NCBI RefSeq assembly: GCF_009192735.1
Contig: NZ_VTFU01000002.1
Span: 186,001 to 250,000, forward strand
From: Arthrobacter gandavensis
GTDB lineage: Bacteria > Actinomycetota > Actinomycetes > Actinomycetales > Micrococcaceae
Length of the DNA stretch: 64,000 bases
Direction of reading: 5' to 3'
A model generated the notes under the pieces. It had not been told where the DNA came from and searched no databases. It saw only the letters and a list, made by a program, of their open reading frames with translations. Below are positions 55,194 to 62,862 of this stretch, in pieces; within the stretch, counting starts at the first letter, position 1; every line of letters begins with the position of its first letter. Made by a program: the position numbers and the translations under genes.

Positions 55194-56153
55194 GTGAGTC
55201 CGTCTCCCAAGACGCTGTATGAGGTTTTGGGCATCACCCCCACGGCCAGCACGGAACAGATCAAGGCCGCCTACCGAAAGGCGGCCCGCGCCACGCATCC
55301 GGATGCCGGCGGCAGCAGCGAGACCTTCCACGTTGTGGCGGAGGCGTACGAGGTCCTGTCGAACCCGCGCCAAAAAGCAGCCTACGACCTGAGCCTGGGC
55401 CGCGGAACGGGGGCCGCGCAGGCAGGACCCGCTTCCCGGGGCGCCGCGGCCCGCACCGGCTACCAGCGCGGCGGTTCCGCTCCCGCTGAAGACACACTCG
55501 ACACTCCCCCGCGGTTTGTTCCAGATTTTTCTCCCGATTCCCCGCCCGTGCTGCCGCTCGCGCTGGCCGGCCAGCAAATCCACGGCTCGCCCCGCCGGCC
55601 CGGTCTTTTCTCCCGGCTGGGTTCCGCCGCGTCCCGGTACGACGGCGAACTCCTCACCATCGGTCTCCTGCAGCGCACCCTGCTCGAGGATTACCCGGCC
55701 GGCCGGCTGGTGAACGGGCTGCATATGCCCGACCGCTCTCCGCGCGGCGGAAACCTGGACGTGGGCCATGTGCTGCTGGGCGGCTACCGGATGGCCGTGC
55801 TGGAATCCCAAATGGCGTCCTCGGGCAACTACAACTGGGACGGACGGCACCTGCGCAGCCGCGGCCGGGAAGTGAACATCGGCCGCCTGCCCGACGCCGT
55901 GCGGACCATCCAGGACCGCTTCCCGGAGTGCAACGTCAGCGGCTGGGTCGTCCTGCACAGCCCCAACGGAAATCCCTTCGAACCCGTCATCGACTACCCG
56001 CCATCGCTCAGCCGCAGCTCCCCGGCCATGATCCATGTGGCCAACGCCGGAACCATCCAGCGGGAGCTCCGCCGTTTCTTCAACGACGGACCCCAGCCCA
56101 ATGTGGTGCAGCTTCCGGTGCTCGGCGGACTCATCGATGCGTCCGCGCGGTAG
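55194..56153 (+). CDS. DnaJ-domain protein with long unknown C-terminal region
   Basis: The protein is 319 aa from the GTG at 55194, which has AAGGA upstream; a longer frame opens at 55077. The J domain is at residues 5-70 ('TLYEVLGITPTASTEQIKAAYRKAARATHPDAGGSSETFHVVAEAYEVLSNPRQKAAYD') with the HPD motif that stimulates DnaK. After a Gly/Ala linker come about 200 residues without a recognised domain ('DGELLTIGLLQRTLLEDYPAGRLVNGLHMPDRSPRGGNLDVGHVLLGGYRMAVLESQMASSGNYNWDGRHL'). It has no zinc fingers, so it is not a classical DnaJ. Confidence 0.85.
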   Translation: MSPSPKTLYEVLGITPTASTEQIKAAYRKAARATHPDAGGSSETFHVVAEAYEVLSNPRQKAAYDLSLGRGTGAAQAGPASRGAAARTGYQRGGSAPAEDTLDTPPRFVPDFSPDSPPVLPLALAGQQIHGSPRRPGLFSRLGSAASRYDGELLTIGLLQRTLLEDYPAGRLVNGLHMPDRSPRGGNLDVGHVLLGGYRMAVLESQMASSGNYNWDGRHLRSRGREVNIGRLPDAVRTIQDRFPECNVSGWVVLHSPNGNPFEPVIDYPPSLSRSSPAMIHVANAGTIQRELRRFFNDGPQPNVVQLPVLGGLIDASAR

Positions 56154-56174
56154 CTCCAGGCATAGGATGGGGAT

Positions 56175-56642
56175 GTGTTCCGCATCCTCTTCCACACCCC
56201 TGAAATTCCCGGTAATACCGGCAACGCCATCCGCCTTGCCGCGATCACCGGAGCCGAACTCCACCTCGTTGAGCCGCTGGGCTTCGACCTGGAGGATTCC
56301 AAGCTGCGCCGCGCGGGCCTGGACTATCACGACCTCGCGGTTCTCCACGTGCACCCCACGCTTGAAGCGGCGTGGAAGGCACTTGCTCCGGAACGCGTCT
56401 ACGCCTTCACGTCCGACGGCGACACGTCCTACACGGACATCGCCTATCAGCCCGGCGATGTGCTGATGTTCGGCCGGGAATCCGTTGGACTGGATGAGGA
56501 AGTGCTGCAGGATCCGCACGTCACCGCCCGGGTCCGTTTGCCCATGCTGCCGTCCCTGCGTTCCTTGAACCTCGCCAACTCCGCCTCAATTGCCGTCTAC
56601 GAAGCCTGGCGCCAGCACGGCTTCGCAGGTGCCCAGCTCTAA
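56175..56642 (+). CDS. trmL: tRNA (cytidine/uridine-34-2'-O)-methyltransferase TrmL
   Basis: The protein is 155 aa, a minimal SPOUT enzyme of the usual length. It begins 'FRILFHTPEIPGNTGNAIRLAAITGAELHLVEPLGFDLEDSKLRRAGLDYHD' and ends with the knot motifs 'DVLMFGRESVGLDEEVL' and 'LPMLPSLRSLNLANSASIAVYEAWRQ'. It 2'-O-methylates the wobble base of certain leucine tRNAs in Escherichia coli. The GTG start lies 21 bases after the DnaJ stop. Confidence 0.94.
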   Translation: MFRILFHTPEIPGNTGNAIRLAAITGAELHLVEPLGFDLEDSKLRRAGLDYHDLAVLHVHPTLEAAWKALAPERVYAFTSDGDTSYTDIAYQPGDVLMFGRESVGLDEEVLQDPHVTARVRLPMLPSLRSLNLANSASIAVYEAWRQHGFAGAQL

Positions 56643-56651
56643 GGACCTCCC

Positions 56652-57452
56652 ATGCCCGAGACCACCATTGGAACCGCGTTCGACGACGGCGCCGCAGACT
56701 TTGACCGTTTGGCACCTTCGCTGTGGAATCCCATGGGCAACGCACTGGTGGCTGCAGCGGAAATCGGCATCGGTGACAGCATCCTGGATGCCGGCTGCGG
56801 CAGCGGTGCCACCACCATCCCCGCTGCCCAGTACGCCGGCCCGGGCGCCCGGGTGGACGGGGTGGACCTTTCCACCGAAATGCTGGCCCTCGCACAGGCC
56901 AAGGCCACCACTCTGGCCCTGGAGAACATCGCCCTGCACCTTGGCGATGTCACTCAATGGACGGCCGAGGAACCATACGACGTGGTGCTCAGCGCCTACT
57001 CCATCTTTTTCCTTCCCGACATGGACGCCGGCGCCCGGCAGCTGGTCTCGAACCTGCGTCCCGGCGGCCGGCTGGCGCTGAGCACGTGGGCCGAGGGATC
57101 CCTGTCCCCGTTCACCGAGCTGCTGGTGCAGGAATGCCGCAAGGAAAAGCCTGAGTTCGCTGAAGGACTGTCCCAGTCCCGGAACAACGCCGAACGCCTG
57201 GCCACCCCGGAGAAGATGACGGCATGGCTGGAGTCTCTCGGCCTCACCGACATCAAGGTCATCGAGACGCCCGCCCAGGTCCAGCTCAGCCCGTCCCTCG
57301 CCTGGTCCCTGGTGATGGGCAGCGGTCTGCGCAACCTCCTGCCCGCCGACCACGACGCCGCGGAACGGGTCAAAGCGAACTTCCTTGGCCTGCTGGGCGA
57401 AGAGCACAACCTGAACGCCGACACCCTGATCGCCACCGCCCGCCGCCCCTAG
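56652..57452 (+). CDS. Class I SAM-dependent methyltransferase
   Basis: The protein is 266 aa. The SAM-binding motif I is 'ILDAGCGSGATTIPAAQYAGPGARVDGVDLSTEML' and motif II lies in 'YDVVLSAYSIFFLPDMDAGARQLVSNLRPGGRLALSTWA'. It resembles UbiE/Coq5-type and arsenite-type enzymes in the N-terminal half; the substrate is unknown. It begins nine bases after trmL and is the last gene before the sigK leader. Confidence 0.88.
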   Translation: MPETTIGTAFDDGAADFDRLAPSLWNPMGNALVAAAEIGIGDSILDAGCGSGATTIPAAQYAGPGARVDGVDLSTEMLALAQAKATTLALENIALHLGDVTQWTAEEPYDVVLSAYSIFFLPDMDAGARQLVSNLRPGGRLALSTWAEGSLSPFTELLVQECRKEKPEFAEGLSQSRNNAERLATPEKMTAWLESLGLTDIKVIETPAQVQLSPSLAWSLVMGSGLRNLLPADHDAAERVKANFLGLLGEEHNLNADTLIATARRP

Positions 57453-57470
57453 ATTTCTGCCGCGGCCGGC

Positions 57471-57497
57471 CCATCCCGGCACCGTGCGGCACCGAAT
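57471..57497 (+). promoter_or_regulatory. SigK-like promoter upstream of sigK
   Basis: CCATCC (57471-57476) and CCGAAT (57492-57497) match the -35 and -10 elements I recall for the mycobacterial SigK regulon, here with a 15-bp spacer, slightly shorter than the published one as I remember it. The -10 ends eight bases before an in-frame ATG at 57505. This suggests autoregulation of sigK. Confidence 0.5.
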
Positions 57498-57639
57498 AGC
57501 GGGTATGGAAGTGATGGGACAGGCGGCGCCGGCGGGTTCACCCGCAGGGCTTCCAGTGTGCCCTGACACGCCCCGGCGTAACGGCGACCTTCAGCAGCGT
57601 GCAGCGGCAGGCACCTTTGTCCGTTTATGCTGGAACCCT

Positions 57640-58293
57640 ATGGACACGTCCAACACGGGACGGCCCTCCGCCGCGCAGGCCTCCACACCGGAGGGCGCCG
57701 CCGATGCCGCAGAAAAATCCGGTCAGCAAGACCGGCCCCAAGCCTCGCTGGAAGCGCTCCTGGCGGGCATTGCCGGCGGCAGCCAAGATGACTTTGCCGC
57801 CTTCTACGCCCTGACCTCCCGCCGGGTGTACGGCTTGGCCCGGCGGGTGCTGATCGACGCCGAACTCAGCGAGGACACCACGCAGGAGGTTTACCTGCAG
57901 GTCTGGACCAATGCATCCCGCTTCGATCCCTCGGTCGGTTCGCCGCTGGCGTGGCTGCTGACGCTCGCCCACCGCCGGGCTGTGGACCGCGTGCGGTCCG
58001 AGCAGAGTTCAGCCAACCGGGAGGCACGCTTCGGAGCCGTCATGCAGGAACCGGACTATGACAACGTCGTGGACACAGTGACCCAGCGGATGGAGGCCGA
58101 CGCAGTGCTTCAGTGCCTTGAAACGCTGACGGACACTCAGCGGGAATCCGTCCGGCTGGCCTACTATGGCGGGCTGACGTACCGCGAGGTTGCCGAAAAA
58201 CTGGGCGCTGCCGTTCCCACCATCAAGTCGCGGATCCGCGACGGACTGATCCGACTCAAGAACTGCCTGGGGGTGAATTCAGATGCCGGATAA
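57640..58293 (+). CDS. sigK: ECF RNA polymerase sigma factor SigK
   Basis: The protein is 217 aa from the ATG at 57640. Sigma-70 region 2 is 'DDFAAFYALTSRRVYGLARRVLIDAELSEDTTQEVYLQVWTNASRFDP' and region 4 is 'ECLETLTDTQRESVRLAYYGGLTYREVAEKLGAAVPTIKSRIRDGLIRLKNCL'-like (starts 'CLETLTD'). It is held by the membrane anti-sigma factor RskA encoded next. The frame stays open upstream to GTG 57484 and includes ATG 57505, which could be a leaderless start and would add 45 residues. No ribosome-binding site is clear at 57640, so the start is uncertain. Confidence 0.9.
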   Translation: MDTSNTGRPSAAQASTPEGAADAAEKSGQQDRPQASLEALLAGIAGGSQDDFAAFYALTSRRVYGLARRVLIDAELSEDTTQEVYLQVWTNASRFDPSVGSPLAWLLTLAHRRAVDRVRSEQSSANREARFGAVMQEPDYDNVVDTVTQRMEADAVLQCLETLTDTQRESVRLAYYGGLTYREVAEKLGAAVPTIKSRIRDGLIRLKNCLGVNSDAG

Positions 58294-59146
58294 CAGCTTT
58301 GACGCCGCGGCGGACGCCCTCAGCAGGGACCTGTCCGAAGGCCGGATCCTGGAGTGGGCCGAGCTGTACGCGCTGAACGCCTTGCCGGGCAATGAACGGC
58401 AAGCACTGGACGCAGCAGTGGAAGCGGCGGAACCCGCCGTCCGCCAAGAGTTCCTGAAACGGGTGTGGAGCGCACGGGAGACCCTTGCCGGCGGCTACCG
58501 CGCCGAGGAAGAGCCGCCAGCGGACCTGTTCGGGAAAATCCTGGCCCGGCTGCCCCAGCAGGGTTCGGGCCCCGGCCGGGAGACGGGCGGTCCCGGCCCT
58601 GAGGCCAACGACACCGATCCGGAGCGGACCCGCCAGACTGCGGGCACGCCGCAGCCCGTTGACGAACTCGCCGGCCGCCGCAGCCGCCGTTCCATGCTCA
58701 GGTCCGCTCCAGGCCGGTGGATCCTCGCCGGAGCAGCGGCAGCGGCCATTGTGGTGGGCGGAGTTGCCATTGGCAGCAACCTCGGGCCCGACTCGGTGCG
58801 GGAGGAAGTGCTGCAGGCGTCGGACGTCCAGCAGCGCACCATAGAGCTGCCCACCGGAGGAACCGCCGAGGTGGCCACCTCGGCGGGTGAGAACGCCGCC
58901 GTCGTCACGCTGAACGGCGTGCCGGCGCCCCCGGAGGGATCGGTCTACCAAATGTGGCGTCTTCCGGCAGACGGCTCGGACCCGGTGTCCGTGGGCACGA
59001 TGACGGGCGAGGAAGTGTCCGGGACCAAGGAAACCGAGCTCACCGACATTGATCCGTACACTGCGGTGGCCGTCACCGTGGAGCCTGACGGCGGATCCCC
59101 CACCCCCACCATGCCCGTGGTTCTGGTCATTCCCTTCAGCGCCTGA
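58283..59146 (+). CDS. rskA: Anti-sigma-K factor RskA
   Basis: The protein is 287 aa. The N-terminal anti-sigma domain ('ILEWAELYALNALPGNERQALDAAVEAAEPAVRQEFLKRVWSARETLA') is followed by a charged linker. One membrane helix ('WILAGAAAAAIVVGGVAIGSNL', about 150-171) and an extracytoplasmic RskA domain ('VVTLNGVPAPPEGSVYQMWRLPADG') follow. Regulated proteolysis of RskA frees SigK in mycobacteria. The gene overlaps the sigK stop by 11 bp. Confidence 0.94.
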   Translation: MPDNSFDAAADALSRDLSEGRILEWAELYALNALPGNERQALDAAVEAAEPAVRQEFLKRVWSARETLAGGYRAEEEPPADLFGKILARLPQQGSGPGRETGGPGPEANDTDPERTRQTAGTPQPVDELAGRRSRRSMLRSAPGRWILAGAAAAAIVVGGVAIGSNLGPDSVREEVLQASDVQQRTIELPTGGTAEVATSAGENAAVVTLNGVPAPPEGSVYQMWRLPADGSDPVSVGTMTGEEVSGTKETELTDIDPYTAVAVTVEPDGGSPTPTMPVVLVIPFSA

Positions 59147-59154
59147 GATCCCGC

Positions 59155-59185
59155 TTGACCTTGACGCTGCGTCAACCCCTACGGT
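59155..59185 (+). promoter_or_regulatory. MerR-type promoter with 19-bp spacer and operator dyad
   Basis: TTGACC (59155-59160) and TACGGT (59180-59185) are separated by 19 bp. The spacer begins with the perfect dyad TTGACG-CTG-CGTCAA (59161-59175). This over-long spacer with a central dyad is the signature of promoters that MerR proteins activate by unwinding. It lies 50 bases upstream of the MerR/TipAS gene and predicts autoactivation. Confidence 0.85.
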
Positions 59186-59235
59186 TGACCTGGGCCGGAA
59201 ATCCTCCGGCCGGCACGGTGGGAAAGGAGTTGGCT

Positions 59236-60000
59236 GTGACAGCCCGGGACACGCAGGCATGGCCGATTTCCGACGTCGCCCGCATGACGGGCGTGTCCTC
59301 CCGCACCCTGCGCCACTACGAGGAGCGCGGCCTGCTCGCGCCGGCCTTCACCGGCGCCAACGGCTATCGGTTTTACGGTTCACCGGAACTGCGGCGCCTG
59401 CAGCGGATCCTCCTGCTGCGGCGGCTCGGGCTGGGACTGGAGTCCATTGCGGCCATCCTTGCCGGACAGACGGATGAGGCACAGGCCCTGGAGGTCCACC
59501 ACCGGTGGCTGCTGGACGAAAGCCGGAGGATGCAGGCCATGGCCGCGACCGTGCGCGCCACGATGGATGCACTGCAACAGGGAGAAACGATGGAAGCACG
59601 GAACATGTTCAAGGGATTCGAAGAGAACCCCTATGAGGAGGAAGCCCGGCAGCGCTGGGGAAGCGCCAGGGTGGAGTCCAGCAAGGCGGCCCTCGACGCA
59701 CTGGGGCCGGACGGACGGCGGGAGCTCGCCGGGGAAGCCCGGGACATCAACCGCGAACTCGCCGCCTGTCTGCTGGCCGGGCTGGAACCGGGCAGCCCGC
59801 GGCCACAGGCCGCCGTCGCCCGCCACTACCGGTGGGTCTGCGCCAGCTGGACACCGAACCGGCCGGCCTACCTCTCACTGGGCGCCCTGTACGTCCAGGA
59901 CCCGCGTTTCACGGCCTTCTATGACAGTGAAACCCCCGGTGTTGCGGCTTACCTGACGGAAGCCATGGCCAGCTGGGCTGAGGCCAACCTCGCGGACTAG
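59236..60000 (+). CDS. MerR-family regulator with TipAS effector domain
   Basis: The protein is 254 aa from the GTG at 59236, which has AAAGGAG upstream. The MerR HTH ('WPISDVARMTGVSSRTLRHYEERGLLAPAFTGANGYRFYGSPELRRLQRILLLRRLGLGLESIAAIL') is joined by a coiled coil to a TipAS domain ('EEARQRWGSARVESSKAALDALGPDGRRELAGEARDINRELAACL'). TipAS binds thiopeptide antibiotics in Streptomyces; here the ligand is unknown. The upstream 19-bp-spacer promoter suggests it activates itself. It ends 15 bases from the convergent deacetylase stop. Confidence 0.92.
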   Translation: MTARDTQAWPISDVARMTGVSSRTLRHYEERGLLAPAFTGANGYRFYGSPELRRLQRILLLRRLGLGLESIAAILAGQTDEAQALEVHHRWLLDESRRMQAMAATVRATMDALQQGETMEARNMFKGFEENPYEEEARQRWGSARVESSKAALDALGPDGRRELAGEARDINRELAACLLAGLEPGSPRPQAAVARHYRWVCASWTPNRPAYLSLGALYVQDPRFTAFYDSETPGVAAYLTEAMASWAEANLAD

Positions 60001-60015
60001 GGCTTCAACGATGGG

Positions 60016-60801
60016 TCAGAACCCGGCGATGGTCCGGTCCGTGTTGACGCCCACCGCGTGGAAGGTCTCAGCGCTGGCTCCCCCGCCCAGTCCGAAGCGC
60101 CGGGCGTTGTCCTGCAGCATTCCGCGCACTGCGGTTTCCATGCCGGCCTGGTCCGGGTGCTGGCTGGCGTGGATCCGGATGGCGGCGAGCTTCTTGTCCA
60201 CGGTGGCGCTCACGTCCACGGCATGGTTTTCCCGTTCCCGCGGGGCTCCGTAGAACCACAGCCATGGCACCTTGTAGGCCTGCAGGCCCTGTTCGGCCAG
60301 ATGCGGAAAGGCAAAGGGATTTTCCGCCGCGGGGTAGACCGCCCGCGTGACGATTTCGCCGCAGGCCAGATGGTCCGGGTGGCTGGCCTGAATCCGGTCC
60401 CAGTTCCGCTCCGGATGCATCGATAGCACGACGTCGGGGCGGATACGGCGGATCAGGGCCACGGTTTTTTCCACCACTTCCGGGGTAACCGCCAGGAATC
60501 CGTCCTTCTCGCCCAGGAAATGCAGGTCGCTGACCCCGACAATGTCAGCGGCTGCCCGCTGCTCGCTGCGGCGCAGTTCGGACACGCTGCTCCGGTCGCC
60601 GGGCTCGAAGCCGCCGGCGTCACCGGAGGTCATGACGCAGTAGGAGACCTCGACGCCGGCCGCTGTCCATGCGGCCACGGTTCCGGCCGCGCCAAAGTCG
60701 ATGTCGTCGGGATGGGCCGCGAAGGCGAGCACCCGCCGAATGTTGGCTCCGGCCGGGTACTGAGATGCCGGGTGCTGTGGACGGTTCAGAGCTGACTCCA
60801 C
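60016..60801 (-). CDS. PIG-L family deacetylase
   Basis: The protein is 261 aa from the GTG at 60801, just after the etfA stop; a longer frame opens at 60927 inside etfA. The zinc motif 'VLAFAAHPDDIDFGAAGTVAAW' and later 'HLGEKDGFLAV' plus 'VVLSMHPERNWDRIQASHPDHLACGEIV' identify a LmbE/PIG-L amidohydrolase related to MshB and Mca. It should remove acetyl groups from an amino sugar or glycan precursor. Substrate is unknown. Confidence 0.88.
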   Translation of the reverse strand: MESALNRPQHPASQYPAGANIRRVLAFAAHPDDIDFGAAGTVAAWTAAGVEVSYCVMTSGDAGGFEPGDRSSVSELRRSEQRAAADIVGVSDLHFLGEKDGFLAVTPEVVEKTVALIRRIRPDVVLSMHPERNWDRIQASHPDHLACGEIVTRAVYPAAENPFAFPHLAEQGLQAYKVPWLWFYGAPRERENHAVDVSATVDKKLAAIRIHASQHPDQAGMETAVRGMLQDNARRFGLGGGASAETFHAVGVNTDRTIAGF

Positions 60802-60805
60802 GGGG

Positions 60806-61750
60806 CTAGGACCTGCGCTTCTTGATTTCCCCGGTGGCCTGCGGCAGTACTGAGAACACATCACCCACGATTCCGAAGTCCGCGATCTCGAAAACCGGAG
60901 CGTCCGGATCCTTGTTGATGGCCACAATCACCTTGGCCGTCTGCATTCCGGCCTTCTGCTGGATCGCCCCGGAAATTCCCGCCGAGATGTACAGCTGCGG
61001 CGACACTGTCTTGCCGGTTTGGCCAACCTGGGCGGAGTGTTCGATCCAGCCCGCGTCGGTGGCCGCACGGGATGCGCCCACGGCGCCGCCCAGCACGTCA
61101 GCGAGCTCCTCGACCGGGCCGAAGTCTCCGTCCATGCCGCGTCCGCCGGCAACGATGACCCGCGCCTCGGAAAGTTCGGGGCGGGAGCTGTCCCGCTTTT
61201 CGGTGCGTCCGGTGACGCGGGCCGCCGGACCGGAATCAGGTACGGAAAGCCGGTGCCGTTCGGGGGCTGAGGGGTTATCGGCGGGAACCGGCTCAACGCT
61301 GTTGGCCTTGACCGTGATCACCGGCACCCCGTTCGTCACGCGGCAAGTGGAGGTGTAGGAACCGGCCAGCACGGACTTGGTGACTGAGAAGTCCGGCGCC
61401 ACGGCCACGGCGTCGGTGATGACCCCGGAGTTGATCTTGATTCCGGTGCGGGCAGCCACTTCACGGTCCTCAAAGGAGTTGCCGAGCAGCACGGCGGCAG
61501 GATCCGCTGTCTGCACCACGGCAGCGAGGAAGGCCGCCTTTGCGGCAACCAGGACGTCGGGCAGGGCTTGTGCGGGTTCGTACACGGCGCCGGCGCCGTA
61601 TTCGCCGAGTGCCTGCAGCACATCGTCGCCGAGGGCGCGCGGACTGGCCACGGCGGGTTCGCCCAGGCTGCGGGCAATCGTCAGGAGCTCTCGGCTCGCC
61701 CGCGGCAGCGGCAGGCCCGGGACATCGATAAAGACCAGGACAGAGGCCAT
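60806..61750 (-). CDS. etfA: Electron transfer flavoprotein alpha subunit
   Basis: The protein is 314 aa. The C-terminal FAD-binding region has 'VGASRAATDAGWIEHSAQVGQTGKTVSPQLYISAGISGAIQQKAGMQTAKVIVAINKDPDAPVFEIADFGIVGD', diagnostic for EtfA. With EtfB it takes electrons from acyl-CoA dehydrogenases to the quinone pool. The ATG follows AAGGAGAGCC. It lies 50 bases after etfB, in the usual order etfB-etfA. Confidence 0.96.
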   Translation of the reverse strand: MASVLVFIDVPGLPLPRASRELLTIARSLGEPAVASPRALGDDVLQALGEYGAGAVYEPAQALPDVLVAAKAAFLAAVVQTADPAAVLLGNSFEDREVAARTGIKINSGVITDAVAVAPDFSVTKSVLAGSYTSTCRVTNGVPVITVKANSVEPVPADNPSAPERHRLSVPDSGPAARVTGRTEKRDSSRPELSEARVIVAGGRGMDGDFGPVEELADVLGGAVGASRAATDAGWIEHSAQVGQTGKTVSPQLYISAGISGAIQQKAGMQTAKVIVAINKDPDAPVFEIADFGIVGDVFSVLPQATGEIKKRRS

Positions 61751-61800
61751 GGGTGGCTCTCCTTAGTGCTTCGGGCGCAGCGGCGCCGGTGGGAGGATTG

Positions 61801-62643
61801 TCAGATCAGTTTCCGGGCAGCCAGATAGTCCACCAGTGCGACGCCGGCTGTCCCGTCGTCGGTAATGATGGTTCCGGCGGAGCGCGGCGGGCGGGGAGCC
61901 GATGCGGCCACTGTGGTCCAGGCGCCGTCCAGCCCCACCTGGGCCGGATCGATCCCCAGGTCCTGCAGCGACAGCACCGTGACTGTCTTCTTCTTGGCGG
62001 CCATGATGCCCTTGAAATTCGGGTACCGCGGGTCGTTGGCCTGGTCGGTGACGGATACCAGGGCCGGCAGCGGAGCCTCCAGTGTTTCGGAGAAGGAGTC
62101 TCCGTCGCGCCGGGCGCGGACGACGGCGGTGCCGCTTTCGTCGTCGTCGACCTCCAGCTCGGAGGCGAAAGTGATCTGGGCCAGCTGCAGGCGTTCGGCC
62201 AGCTGCGCGGGAACCAGCGATGTCTCGCCGTCGGTGGAGGCCATGCCGGTCATCACAAGGTCCGGAAGGCCGTGATCAGCGCCGGCTGCATGCCGGACGG
62301 CGGCGGCGAGGACCGCGGAGGTCGCGGCTGCGTCCGAGCCCGCCAGGGCGGCATCGTTAACATGGATGCCCTGATAGGCACCCATCTGCAGGGCCTTCTT
62401 CACTGCGTTGACCGCGGCGTCGGGTCCCATCGTCAAGGCGGTGACCATGTTTCCTGCGGCCTGTCCCCCGCGGGCCTCGGCCAGCTGGAGGGCAGCTTCC
62501 AGGGCGTACTCGTCGAGCTCGGACAGAATGGACTCGGAGCGGTCCAGGGTGTGGCCCGGGCCGGAGAGATGCCGGTCAAACTGGGTATCGGGAACGTGCT
62601 TCACCAAAACGACGATGTTCAGCGGCCTCTTCGATTCCTGCAT
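61801..62643 (-). CDS. etfB: Electron transfer flavoprotein beta subunit
   Basis: The protein is 280 aa from the ATG at 62643 (AAAGG upstream); a longer frame opens at 62733. Typical EtfB sequence is 'NIVVLVKHVPDTQFDRHL', 'SELDEYALEAALQLAEA', 'ALTMGPDAAVNAVKKALQMGA' and 'PDLVMTGMASTDGETSLVPAQLAERLQL' (AMP/adenine-binding). It dimerises with EtfA. Confidence 0.95.
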   Translation of the reverse strand: MQESKRPLNIVVLVKHVPDTQFDRHLSGPGHTLDRSESILSELDEYALEAALQLAEARGGQAAGNMVTALTMGPDAAVNAVKKALQMGAYQGIHVNDAALAGSDAAATSAVLAAAVRHAAGADHGLPDLVMTGMASTDGETSLVPAQLAERLQLAQITFASELEVDDDESGTAVVRARRDGDSFSETLEAPLPALVSVTDQANDPRYPNFKGIMAAKKKTVTVLSLQDLGIDPAQVGLDGAWTTVAASAPRPPRSAGTIITDDGTAGVALVDYLAARKLI

Positions 62644-62771
62644 GCGGGGCCTTTCTGGCGTTGAAGATCTTCCCGGGCACGGGCGCACCGGCCTCGGGAC
62701 CACCCTCGCAGGGCGACTCAATAAGCTAATCACATTGTGCCGGAACCCTGTGTCTGCTCCGGCGCTAAACG

Positions 62772-62811
62772 GCGAAGGGACCGCTTCTCCGTGGAGAGAC
62801 GGTCCCTTCGC
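62772..62811 (-). terminator. Intrinsic terminator downstream of the HtrA gene
   Basis: A perfect 12-bp stem (62772-62783 with 62800-62811) encloses an inner stem of about 5 bp. It lies 52 bases after the protease stop on the minus strand, before the etfB promoter. Confidence 0.8.
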
Positions 62812-62830
62812 TGTTTCATCCGGCCGCTAA

Positions 62831-62862
62831 CCGGAATGTTGTTTGGCCGGAATGTTGTTTGG
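62831..62862. repeat. Perfect 16-bp tandem duplication next to the HtrA stop
   Basis: CCGGAATGTTGTTTGG occurs twice head to tail and abuts the protease stop codon (62863-62865). It probably reflects recent slippage and has no clear function. Confidence 0.9.
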
